5,292 bases of DNA from NCBI GenBank assembly GCA_030614945.1, contig JAUXAH010000152.1:1-5292 (forward strand), read 5' to 3'. Position numbers and translations under genes: made by a program. This document shows positions 1 through 3,669 of this stretch, one piece after another. The stretch is from Phycisphaerae bacterium (GTDB lineage Bacteria; Planctomycetota; Phycisphaerae; Sedimentisphaerales; SG8-4). Under the pieces are notes generated by a model. The model saw nothing but the letters and a program-made list of their open reading frames with translations. It was not told where the DNA came from and searched no databases. Each line of letters starts with the position of its first letter. The stretch's first letter is position 1.

Positions 1-45
1 TTGACAATGTTAAGGGGGTGCCGAAGAAGATGTCAAGCAAAATTT

Positions 46-240
46 TTAAGGTTCGTCCGGTTCGAGCTCGAATGGGTTGAATAATATCAATGCGTTTGTA
101 CCATCGAATTGTCGGGCGAGACGAATCCAGCGGTTGTCAAAGACGTTGTCGGATGGTTCGTACTTAGCGGGCTCGACAGGGTAAAAGCCGTAGTCGAACG
201 CGATAACGTGGTTGATCCAGTCGTCTGTAAAGGTTGCCAT
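46..240 (-). CDS. Small acidic hypothetical protein (64 aa)
   Basis: This 64-residue protein is not recognised. It runs from ATG at 240-238 to TAA at 48-46, and starts 8 bases after the stop of the cysteine-rich gene upstream, so the two are probably co-transcribed. It is acidic and rich in aromatic residues (WINHVIAFDYGFYP near the N-terminus, ELEPDEP at the end). It has no signal peptide, membrane segment or known catalytic motif. No clear Shine-Dalgarno precedes the ATG, because the intervening sequence is AT-rich, so translation may be coupled to the upstream gene. It sits at the end of a minus-strand pair in a phage-like context, so an accessory or minor virion role is possible but unsupported. 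Confidence 0.6.
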   Translation of the reverse strand: MATFTDDWINHVIAFDYGFYPVEPAKYEPSDNVFDNRWIRLARQFDGTNALILFNPFELEPDEP

Positions 241-248
241 ATATATGT

Positions 249-608
249 CTATGTAATGCTGTAGATTATATCATCTGTGGGGTTTGACCCGGTGGCCGGT
301 GGGAAACAGCCCAAATGTGGAACGATGGAATCCTGACCGATACAATATGGCCTGTTGTAGCAGCTTAAGTGTACGGTAGTTCCACCGCCGCCACAATATG
401 AGCAAGCGAAACCGACCCAATTCATTACCGCGTCCCAAATAATACCAGTGTACCAACATTTCTCTACTGCGTGTTGAAAGACGATCCCTTCGTATGGACC
501 CTCGACAGGGGGGATGAGTACGAGCCTTGCGAATAGTGTCGCAGGCAGGCTGTCGCAACAGTCAGGGCAGTCTCCGCTTGGAGGGTATGGTACAGCGTTA
601 TCGCCCAT
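249..608 (-). CDS. Cysteine-rich hypothetical protein (119 aa)
   Basis: This 119-residue protein starts at ATG 608-606 and stops at TAG 251-249. It has nine cysteines: C14, C17, C18 (CPDCC), C51, C69, C72 (CSYC), C83, C89 and C101. A glycine run with a TTVHL strand at residues 73-81 follows the CSYC pair. The CPxCC...LPATLFA opening followed by a short beta-rich body resembles a type of small cysteine-rich protein I associate with metagenomic phage, but that is a recollection and not a search. Metal binding or disulfide staples are both possible. There is no signal peptide. The gene follows an AT-rich spacer with a TATAAT box (651-656) and an inverted repeat, so it is probably first in its transcript. 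No strong Shine-Dalgarno is visible. Confidence 0.65.
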   Translation of the reverse strand: MGDNAVPYPPSGDCPDCCDSLPATLFARLVLIPPVEGPYEGIVFQHAVEKCWYTGIIWDAVMNWVGFACSYCGGGGTTVHLSCYNRPYCIGQDSIVPHLGCFPPATGSNPTDDIIYSIT

Positions 609-612
609 TAAG

Positions 613-705
613 TTCTCACAATTTCACAGGCCGCAAGGCCTTATATTAATATTATACTAGAATAATATATTAGTAGTAGTAATATACAATGTGAAATTGT
701 GAAAA
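613..705. repeat. Nested inverted repeat with AT-rich centre
   Basis: Perfect 13-bp arms TCACAATTTCACA (616-628) and TGTGAAATTGTGA (690-702) face each other across about 61 bases, with TT/AA matches at 613-614 and 704-705 after one mismatch. Inside are a 5-bp hairpin, AGGCC GCAA GGCCT (628-641), and a second inverted repeat, ATATTAT (649-655) with ATAATAT (662-668). The centre is nearly all A and T. The arms flank a TATAAT box, as paired operators would. A cruciform, replication-related site or recombinase site next to the integrase gene is the alternative. Confidence 0.6.
651..656 (-). promoter_or_regulatory. Candidate -10 box for the 608-46 gene pair
   Basis: The minus strand reads TATAAT here, 43 bases before the ATG at 608. 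No good -35 is found at normal spacing: CTACTA lies 17 bases upstream, and TTGTAT at 684-689 is too far away for this box. AT-richness makes a chance match likely, but the next gene upstream ends in a strong terminator, so this pair needs its own promoter somewhere in this spacer. Confidence 0.35.
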
Positions 706-708
706 GTT

Positions 709-739
709 GGTTTTCCAGCCCCCTTTAGGGGGCTGAACC
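709..739. other. Strong GC hairpin in intergenic spacer
   Basis: CAGCCCCC (716-723) and GGGGGCTG (728-735) form a perfect 8-bp stem with a TTTA loop. GGTT (709-712) and AACC (736-739) extend it across a TTC bulge. No T-tract follows on either strand, so it is not a standard intrinsic terminator. It lies downstream of the real integrase terminator. The rest of the 609-865 spacer holds only a further weak hairpin, TGAAATC (768-774) with GATTTCA (781-787). Confidence 0.55.
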
Positions 740-792
740 GGTTGTGAGTTACCTGTTAGATATGAGGTGAAATCCTTGAAGATTTCAAAGGT

Positions 793-831
793 AAAAAAAA
801 AAGCGACACTTTTGCTGTGAAAAGTGCCGCT
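793..831 (-). terminator. Rho-independent terminator of the recombinase operon
   Basis: On the minus strand AGCG-G-CACTTTT pairs with AAAAGTG-T-CGCT around a six-base loop (stem arms 802-813 and 820-831), followed at once by a ten-base T-tract (802-793). The single non-Watson-Crick position (806/827) is a G-U wobble on the minus strand, which fits that transcript direction. It lies about 35 bases after the TAG of the recombinase gene. It also contains one copy of the AAAGCGACA 9-mer (800-808, plus strand). Confidence 0.92.
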
Positions 832-865
832 CTCTACACAAGCCACGGTGTTCTTGACACTTCGG

Positions 866-1513
866 CTAGATTGTATCGTTCCCAGCGATGGTGTCAACCG
901 CATTTTTGAGGTCAGCAGCGTCCGGGTGGATGTAGACCTGTGTTGAGCTCAACTGCCGATGGCCAAGTGCATCCTGAACACCTTTGATTGGCAAAACTTT
1001 AGCCAGACGGGTTCCGAATGTATGACGTAGACTGTGAGGGTGGATGCTGCGACCGAAAGCAAGATGTGAAGCCCTACCGATTATTCGCTGGACCTGTCGC
1101 GTGGTGATAGGTGAGCAGTCGAGATAATGGGGCTCTGTTGTGCTGTAGTAGTAGGCCCCACGCCAGAACATTGGACGTTGGCCGGGCAGTACCCCGGCGT
1201 TCGGTAATTTAGCGATCATAAATTTAAGAGCCTTTCGGAGTCTGTCCGAAAGCGGCAGCGTACGCTCGGCTTTTGACTTTGAGATTTCCGGTCGGATGGT
1301 CAAAGCCAGAACCGGCTCACCGCTGAAAATCAGGTCGCGGATTTGCAGGCCGACTACCTCGCCAACTCGAAGGCCTGCGTCAAGCATGAGCAAAGCGATT
1401 ACGTAGTTACGAATTTTTTTCGGTGTGCGGTCAGCTACGCTCTCGACCGCACAGAGTTCGTTAAGCAATAGTGAGGTTTCCTGACTCGTTAGGGTTTTGA
1501 TTGTTCTCTGCAC
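866..1513 (-). CDS. Tyrosine recombinase/integrase, catalytic domain only
   Basis: This is a 215-residue site-specific recombinase of the lambda integrase/XerCD family, which joins or excises DNA through a covalent phosphotyrosine. The catalytic set is complete: R49 in AGLRVGEV, K79 in the SKSKAERTLPL beta hairpin, H160 and R163 in HPHSLRHTFGTRL, H185 in LGHRQ, and nucleophile Y194 in TQVYIH. The catalytic domain begins near residue 6, so the N-terminal core-binding (SAM-like) domain that brings usual family members to about 300 residues is absent. The GTG start at 1513 is well supported by AAGGAGAT on the minus strand (1519-1526) at normal spacing, so the short form looks native rather than a decayed fragment. 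It overlaps the upstream gene by 25 bases and ends about 35 bases before a strong terminator. It is the last gene of a three-gene operon and probably drives integration or multimer resolution. Confidence 0.93.
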   Translation of the reverse strand: MQRTIKTLTSQETSLLLNELCAVESVADRTPKKIRNYVIALLMLDAGLRVGEVVGLQIRDLIFSGEPVLALTIRPEISKSKAERTLPLSDRLRKALKFMIAKLPNAGVLPGQRPMFWRGAYYYSTTEPHYLDCSPITTRQVQRIIGRASHLAFGRSIHPHSLRHTFGTRLAKVLPIKGVQDALGHRQLSSTQVYIHPDAADLKNAVDTIAGNDTI

Positions 1514-1857
1514 TTTTCGATCTCCTTCATAGTGTTAGCTAGACGGCGGATTAATATCGACCACTCTTTTACAGTCAAGCCCTCTCGAGCCTTCACTGCA
1601 TCGTAACTGGCGATTGGTTTGACTGGCGATGTCCGGGTGCTGCTTGAGATAACTTTAATTTCGTTACCTTGCCGAATCACGTGGACTCGGCCAGTGCTTT
1701 TTTTTGCGGTGGCTGCTATCAGAACCGCAACGTCTTGGAGTAATTGTTCTGGGCTCATGTGATCTAGTCTTTTCTTGGATAATTTCCAGGGATTCGTTTT
1801 TGGTTTCTGGTATGGCAGGTAGTGTCCTCGAGGTAACGATAAGTCTTCAGCGTTCAT
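1489..1857 (-). CDS. Hypothetical protein upstream of recombinase (122 aa)
   Basis: This 122-residue basic protein is not recognised. It runs from ATG 1857-1855 to a stop at 1491-1489, and its 3' end overlaps the GTG of the recombinase by 25 bases, so the two are translationally linked. The N-terminal third is proline- and lysine-rich. Residues of about 55-75 form a beta-like stretch (RVHVIRQGNEIKVISS). The C-terminus is a probable amphipathic helix (LTVKEWSILIRRLANTMKEI). It is not an obvious core-binding domain of the neighbouring recombinase. Given position and charge, a DNA-binding accessory factor, such as a directionality factor or an arm-binding partner, is a reasonable guess only. GGAG lies about 13 bases before the ATG, rather far for a standard ribosome site. 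Confidence 0.65.
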   Translation of the reverse strand: MNAEDLSLPRGHYLPYQKPKTNPWKLSKKRLDHMSPEQLLQDVAVLIAATAKKSTGRVHVIRQGNEIKVISSSTRTSPVKPIASYDAVKAREGLTVKEWSILIRRLANTMKEIEKCREQSKP

Positions 1858-1871
1858 AGGCTAAACTTTCT

Positions 1872-1884
1872 CCGGCTCAGCCGG
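1872..1884. other. Small GC hairpin between two genes
   Basis: CCGGC (1872-1876) and GCCGG (1880-1884) form a 5-bp stem with a three-base loop. It lies immediately after the stop of the 66-residue gene and just before the next ATG. It contains no terminator T-tract. It could mask or space the ribosome site of the 122-residue gene. Confidence 0.35.
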
Positions 1885-1886
1885 TG

Positions 1887-2087
1887 TTACGGTATAACTC
1901 CTAAGTCTTTCAGTGTGTCGAGGACCGCTTTTGAGCTCGGGGTGTCTTTGTCCTCGCACTCGCCGATTTCCTCACCGATGCTGCGGCACATTTCCATTGG
2001 GTCATGTCCGGCTTTTTTGAGTTTCGAGGGTATCCATGGGAACGGAACAATCGCGTGGTACTTTAGGATCACTTCTTTGACTTTCAT
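1887..2087 (-). CDS. Small hypothetical protein, first gene of recombinase operon (66 aa)
   Basis: This 66-residue protein is not recognised. Its ATG at 2087-2085 is preceded on the minus strand by AAAGGAG about 7 bases upstream (2095-2101), an excellent Shine-Dalgarno, and by a near-consensus sigma-70 promoter. It is therefore the best-expressed gene in the window on sequence grounds. The sequence is mostly helical in character with a central acidic stretch (IGEEIGECEDKD) and a final TLKDLGVIP. There is no membrane segment and no clear helix-turn-helix. Size and position, first behind a promoter flanked by repeated sites and upstream of an integrase, would suit a small regulator or excisionase-like protein, but no motif proves it. 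Confidence 0.75.
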   Translation of the reverse strand: MKVKEVILKYHAIVPFPWIPSKLKKAGHDPMEMCRSIGEEIGECEDKDTPSSKAVLDTLKDLGVIP

Positions 2088-2127
2088 GGTTTAGCTCCTT
2101 TCTGCTAAAGCGACATTATTTCCTCTC

Positions 2128-2156
2128 ACTATATCGGCAAACAGACATCGTGTCAA
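2128..2156 (-). promoter_or_regulatory. Sigma-70 promoter of the recombinase operon
   Basis: The minus strand reads TTGACA (2156-2151), a 17-base spacer, then TATAGT (2133-2128). That is a consensus -35, optimal spacing and a five-of-six -10. Transcription would start near 2121, giving a leader of roughly 34 bases that contains the AAAGGAG ribosome site of the gene at 2087. Copies of the AAAGCGACA repeat lie on both sides, one in the leader (2107-2115) and one just upstream of the -35 (2162-2170), where a bound protein would block or loop the promoter. Confidence 0.88.
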
Positions 2157-2344
2157 TCACAAAAGCGACATTTTTTTTGCGACATTTTTTCGGGGATGCT
2201 AGAGGAGCTCCTCGCGATTAGGTCGCACTTTCTATGAAAAGCGACATAATCAGCAAAATCGCCTATTTCAAGAAAGGGGGTATCAGGGGTAGGGTCGGCT
2301 TGCGTTTGCTTATCCTGAGTGATTCTGGGCGTCCTATTTCGCAT
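2153..2344 (-). CDS. Doubtful small ORF in regulatory region (63 aa)
   Basis: An open frame from ATG at 2344-2342 to TGA at 2155-2153 would encode 63 residues, including DTPFLEIGDFADYVAF and a cysteine-containing tail. Its amino-acid make-up is not absurd, but there is no Shine-Dalgarno, and its end overlaps the -35 box and three of the repeated sites. The frame also continues upstream without a supported start through the structured region. It is listed because nothing else fills 2250-2350. It is more likely chance. Confidence 0.15.
   Translation of the reverse strand: MRNRTPRITQDKQTQADPTPDTPFLEIGDFADYVAFHRKCDLIARSSSSIPEKMSQKKCRFCD
2202..2245. other. Palindrome and hairpin behind the promoter
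   Basis: GAGGAGCTCCTC (2202-2213) is a perfect 12-bp palindrome. Just beyond it GTCGC (2222-2226) pairs with GCGAC (2241-2245), with TTTC/GAAA continuing the stem inward around a TAT loop. The second arm uses the core of a repeat copy, so an inverted half-site faces it. These lie 45 to 90 bases upstream of the -35 and may be upstream binding sites. Confidence 0.4.
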
Positions 2345-2362
2345 AATAAGATACTTTCTCTG

Positions 2363-2403
2363 AAAAAAACTTGCCTCCCTCGCTAAAAGGGTTGGGGAGG
2401 CAA
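2363..2403 (-). terminator. Terminator-like hairpin at 5' edge of the structured region
   Basis: TTGCCTCCC (2371-2379) and GGGAGGCAA (2395-2403) form a perfect 9-bp stem. On the minus strand it is followed by G and seven T (2369-2363), a good intrinsic terminator. It would stop leftward transcription coming from the structural genes before the recombinase promoter. On the plus strand the hairpin is followed by A-rich sequence, so there it could only be a 5' structural element of the RNA described below. Confidence 0.7.
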
Positions 2404-2420
2404 AAAAATTGCAGTTCTTT

Positions 2421-2561
2421 CGGCGTGGGCGGTCAAACCGTCCGGGAGGGCGGTCTACGCGGGGACAACGCCGAGTAGCCAGAGCGGAAAGCAAGCAACA
2501 TGACAGACGGTCGTGGGTCTGGTGGGGGGCTTTGCTGCTCTGGTTTTTGACCGCCCCGCCG
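2421..2561 (+). other. RNA domain 1: four-helix junction
   Basis: The closing helix pairs CGGCG (2421-2425) with CGCCG (2557-2561) and, past a single bulged T at 2426, GGGCGGTCAAA (2427-2437) with TTTGACCGCCC (2546-2556): 16 Watson-Crick pairs. Inside it are three hairpins. CCGTCC (2438-2443) pairs with GGGCGG (2448-2453) around a GGGA tetraloop. CTAC (2455-2458) pairs with GTAG (2475-2478), and CGG/CCG continue it. CCAGAGCGG plus AAAGC (2479-2492) pair with GCTTT plus CTGCTCTGG (2529-2543), 14 pairs with one bulged G. The last hairpin encloses CAGAC (2504-2508) with GTCTG (2517-2521). Only T2454 and TT 2544-2545 are left unpaired at the junction. Confidence 0.7.
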
Positions 2562-2583
2562 GCAATAGCTAACGGCGGGTTTA

Positions 2584-2726
2584 CGGTTCGGGACAAGCGG
2601 GCAGAAGTGAGAATCCCGTTTCGGGCTCATTGCCCGGGCTCTGCCCGTCTTGTAGTGCGAATAATTGGTTTTGTGGAGGCCCAGGGATGGGTCGGCAAAA
2701 TTAGCTACATTCGCACGACCGAACCG
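2584..2726 (+). other. RNA domain 2: three-helix junction
   Basis: CGGTTCGG (2584-2591) pairs with CCGAACCG (2719-2726) and encloses two long arms. Arm A: ACAAG plus CGGGCAGA (2593-2605) pairs with TCTGCCCG plus CTTGT (2640-2653), 13 pairs and one bulge. It is topped by AGTGAG/CTCATT (2606-2611/2626-2631) and CCCG/CGGG. Arm B: GTGCGAAT (2655-2662) pairs with ATTCGCAC (2709-2716), then TTGGTTTTG (2665-2673) pairs with CAAAATTAG (2696-2704) using three G-U wobbles, then GGCCCA/TGGGTC (2678-2683/2688-2693) closes a second GGGA tetraloop. The junction leaves one, one and two bases unpaired. Confidence 0.7.
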
Positions 2727-2738
2727 GAGTAAAAATAA

Positions 2739-2766
2739 TTCGCTTCGCAGATTTTTGCGGAGCGAA
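2739..2766. other. Strong 11-bp hairpin between RNA domains
   Basis: TTCGCTTCGCA (2739-2749) pairs with TGCGGAGCGAA (2756-2766) around a six-base loop. The one wobble, T2745 with G2760, is G-U on the plus strand and an A-C mismatch on the minus strand, favouring a plus-strand RNA. On the minus strand the hairpin is followed by TTATTTTTA, so it could also act as a weak terminator for leftward transcription from the structural genes. Confidence 0.65.
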
Positions 2767-3004
2767 ACGGCGAGGATTAAGAGAGGCCGAAGGCCCGAGC
2801 CGGTGCTATGCGGAAGGGGAACGGCCATTGGCCGGGGGCCCCCCCGCCCCCCCGGGAAGCGAGGAGAAGGGCAGGGATGCCCGGAACAAGGGCGGCCGGC
2901 CGCTTGCGGACGGCAGCGAGCGACCTGGGGGCCCCCGGCCCGGCCCCGACCTTTGCGGCCCGACCACGATGGTCGGGACGCCGGGCGTAGGGACGGGCAG
3001 GTCG
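2767..3004 (+). other. RNA domain 3: very GC-rich multi-hairpin region
   Basis: Several local hairpins can be drawn. CGGCC/GGCCG (2822-2826/2830-2834). GGGCA/TGCCC (2869-2873/2878-2882) around a third GGGA tetraloop. CGCTTGC/GCGAGCG (2901-2907/2916-2922) with one G-U pair. GCCCGGC/GCCGGGC (2938-2944/2980-2986), which encloses the perfect 8-bp stem CCCGACCA/TGGTCGGG (2959-2966/2970-2977). CGACCT at 2921 or 2947 can pair with AGGTCG (2999-3004). Self-complementary runs GCGGCCGGCCGC (2892-2903) and GGGGGCCCCC (2927-2936) and the C7-G-C7 tract (2839-2853) allow many alternative folds, so this domain is less certain than the first two. Confidence 0.5.
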
Positions 3005-3032
3005 AGAAGGAGCATAGGAGAAAGCGACAGCG

Positions 3033-3160
3033 TTCTTAGCATCGGCCATCACTTAGTGTTGCGATGGTTCTTAGCATCGGCCATCACTTAGAGTGATGAT
3101 GATTCTTAGCATCGGCCATCACTTAGAGTGCGATGGTTCTGTGCGTCGGCCATCACTTAG
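3033..3160 (+). repeat. Four tandem 34-35 bp hairpin repeats
   Basis: TTCTTAGCATCGGCCATCAC followed by TTAG recurs at 3033-3056, 3068-3091 and 3103-3126 exactly, and in altered form (changes in the middle) at 3137-3160. Spacing is 35, 35 and 34. Each CCATCACT arm finds a partner downstream: GATGG at 3063-3067, AGTGATG at 3092-3098, AGT plus GATGG at 3127-3136, and AAGTG at 3161-3165. A fifth, divergent hairpin, GTGGTG/CATCAC (3176-3181/3185-3190), follows. Spacers differ while pairing is kept, which suggests the hairpins matter. The unit is too short and too closely spaced for a CRISPR. They may be iterated protein- or RNA-binding sites at the 3' part of the RNA, or iterons. Confidence 0.85.
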
Positions 3161-3229
3161 AAGTGTTCATTTTCTGTGGTGCTCCATCACTCTGGGACGT
3201 AGAGCCTCGTCTTTGGACTACGCCGGTTA

Positions 3230-3583
3230 TTATTCAGGAGGATAATGTAATACCTCGAGATCATTGCGGAGACGTACTAGATTGATTTTCATGAACATTT
3301 GCCACCATGTGAGGGTTATCATTTCACCTTTTCGATTTGGTTTTGCGTGGTTATTTGCGTATTGCTGCCATAGTGATGCGAATTCAACGGTTGATTCTTT
3401 TCTGATGTAGGCTAGTGCCATTCGGTAAGCTCTGCGTTGTTTCTTTTGGCTCTGACTCGGTTCGTGTTTTATCAGTCGTGGGAATGCTTGGACGTGCTGT
3501 CCACATTGGTCTTTGCGGTATACATCACCTTTTACTGTGCCCTCGATTTCGATTATTCCGTTGCACATTTTCAGCATTGTCAT
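3230..3583 (-). CDS. Small basic phage-type protein, possibly structural
   Basis: From ATG at 3583 this gives 117 residues. The frame also stays open to a GTG at 3667, two bases after the HNH stop, giving 145 residues; that extension (SGHWREHADSKIKPC) looks unlike a domain, and neither start has a clear Shine-Dalgarno. The body has an N-terminal beta-like stretch, NGIIEIEGTVKGDVYRKDQC, then QHVQAFPR, a basic SQSQKKQRRAYRMA segment, and a C-terminal WWQMFMKINLVRLRNDLEV ending in PP. This order (glycine/beta start, V-R pair, basic helix, W/F-x-K-x-N-x-x-R, final PP) resembles small phage proteins I recall from metagenomes, with no proven role. TATAAT on the minus strand (3590-3595) lies directly before the ATG but has no -35. 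It is the last gene of the run, and its stop directly abuts the structured RNA region. Confidence 0.65.
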   Translation of the reverse strand: MTMLKMCNGIIEIEGTVKGDVYRKDQCGQHVQAFPRLIKHEPSQSQKKQRRAYRMALAYIRKESTVEFASLWQQYANNHAKPNRKGEMITLTWWQMFMKINLVRLRNDLEVLHYPPE

Positions 3584-3669
3584 GGGTGTATTATACGGTA
3601 TTTTTGATTTATTACACGGCTTTATTTTACTATCGGCATGTTCTCTCCAGTGTCCCGAGCGGTACACCT

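Larger units (their letters stand above)
2107..2247 (+). repeat. Cluster of AAAGCGACAT direct repeats around the promoter
   Basis: AAAGCGACA occurs at 2107-2115, 2162-2170 and 2238-2246, with a fourth variant TGCGACAT (2178-2185) 14 bases from the second copy. The wider consensus is about AAAAGCGACATTWTTT. All copies share one orientation. Two further copies lie at 800-808 and 3021-3029. The cluster sits on and behind the recombinase-operon promoter, so operators for a repressor are the simplest reading. The core is asymmetric, unlike a typical palindromic dimer site. Confidence 0.75.
2404..3195 (+). ncRNA. Candidate large structured non-coding RNA, unknown class
   Basis: This roughly 790-base stretch has no convincing gene and is far more GC-rich than its surroundings. 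The plus strand folds by hand into a series of closed domains: a four-helix junction (2421-2561), a three-helix junction (2584-2726), a strong hairpin (2739-2766), a GC-rich multi-hairpin domain (2767-3004) and tandem repeat hairpins (3033-3190). Junctions have only zero to two unpaired bases, which chance rarely gives. Three hairpins end in GGGA, a GNRA tetraloop on this strand. Wobbles at 2441/2450, 2486/2536, 2607/2630, 2679/2692, 2745/2760, 2905/2918 and 3179/3187 are G-U only on plus. I see no tmRNA, RNase P, rRNA or intron signature. Both ends are uncertain: no good plus-strand promoter is visible (CATAAT at 2342-2347 lacks a -35). A structured single-stranded DNA element is the alternative. 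Confidence 0.6.

Noticed and set aside
1..45. TTGACA (1-6) and TGTCAA (31-36) as promoter elements or an inverted repeat
   Set aside because: Neither has a matching -10 at proper spacing inside the window, and a six-base inverted match at the edge is weak.
271..558. Second minus-strand frame within the cysteine-rich gene
   Set aside because: It lies wholly inside the longer gene, is Arg-rich with no supported start, and is a frame shadow.
647..655. TAATATTAT resembling the rolling-circle origin nonanucleotide of CRESS DNA viruses
   Set aside because: The match is partial, lies in nearly pure A/T sequence, is not placed in a proper loop, and no Rep gene is visible.
2655..2662. GTGCG as a group II intron 5' end
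   Set aside because: The bases are paired in a hairpin, and no domain V, reverse transcriptase or exon context is present. No group I core elements are recognised either.
2409..3091. Several overlapping open frames on both strands in the GC-rich stretch (for example plus 2409-2732 and 2665-3039, minus 2433-2828 and 2777-3052)
   Set aside because: They overlap one another in many frames, are rich in Arg, Pro and Gly, lack Shine-Dalgarno sequences, and their codons coincide with base-paired RNA stems. They are side effects of high GC. One has a hydrophobic run resembling a signal peptide, but its position after an Arg-rich stretch is unconvincing.
3033..3160. CRISPR array
   Set aside because: Spacers would be only 10-12 bases, are partly similar to one another and pair with the repeat. 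No cas gene is present.
2404..3195. tmRNA, RNase P RNA, rRNA, tRNA cluster, retron or diversity-generating template
   Set aside because: No hallmark sequences of these RNAs were seen, and no reverse transcriptase lies in the window.
3233..3248. AGGAGG followed by ATAATG on the plus strand, resembling a ribosome site and start
   Set aside because: The ATG is followed at once by TAA, so nothing is encoded.
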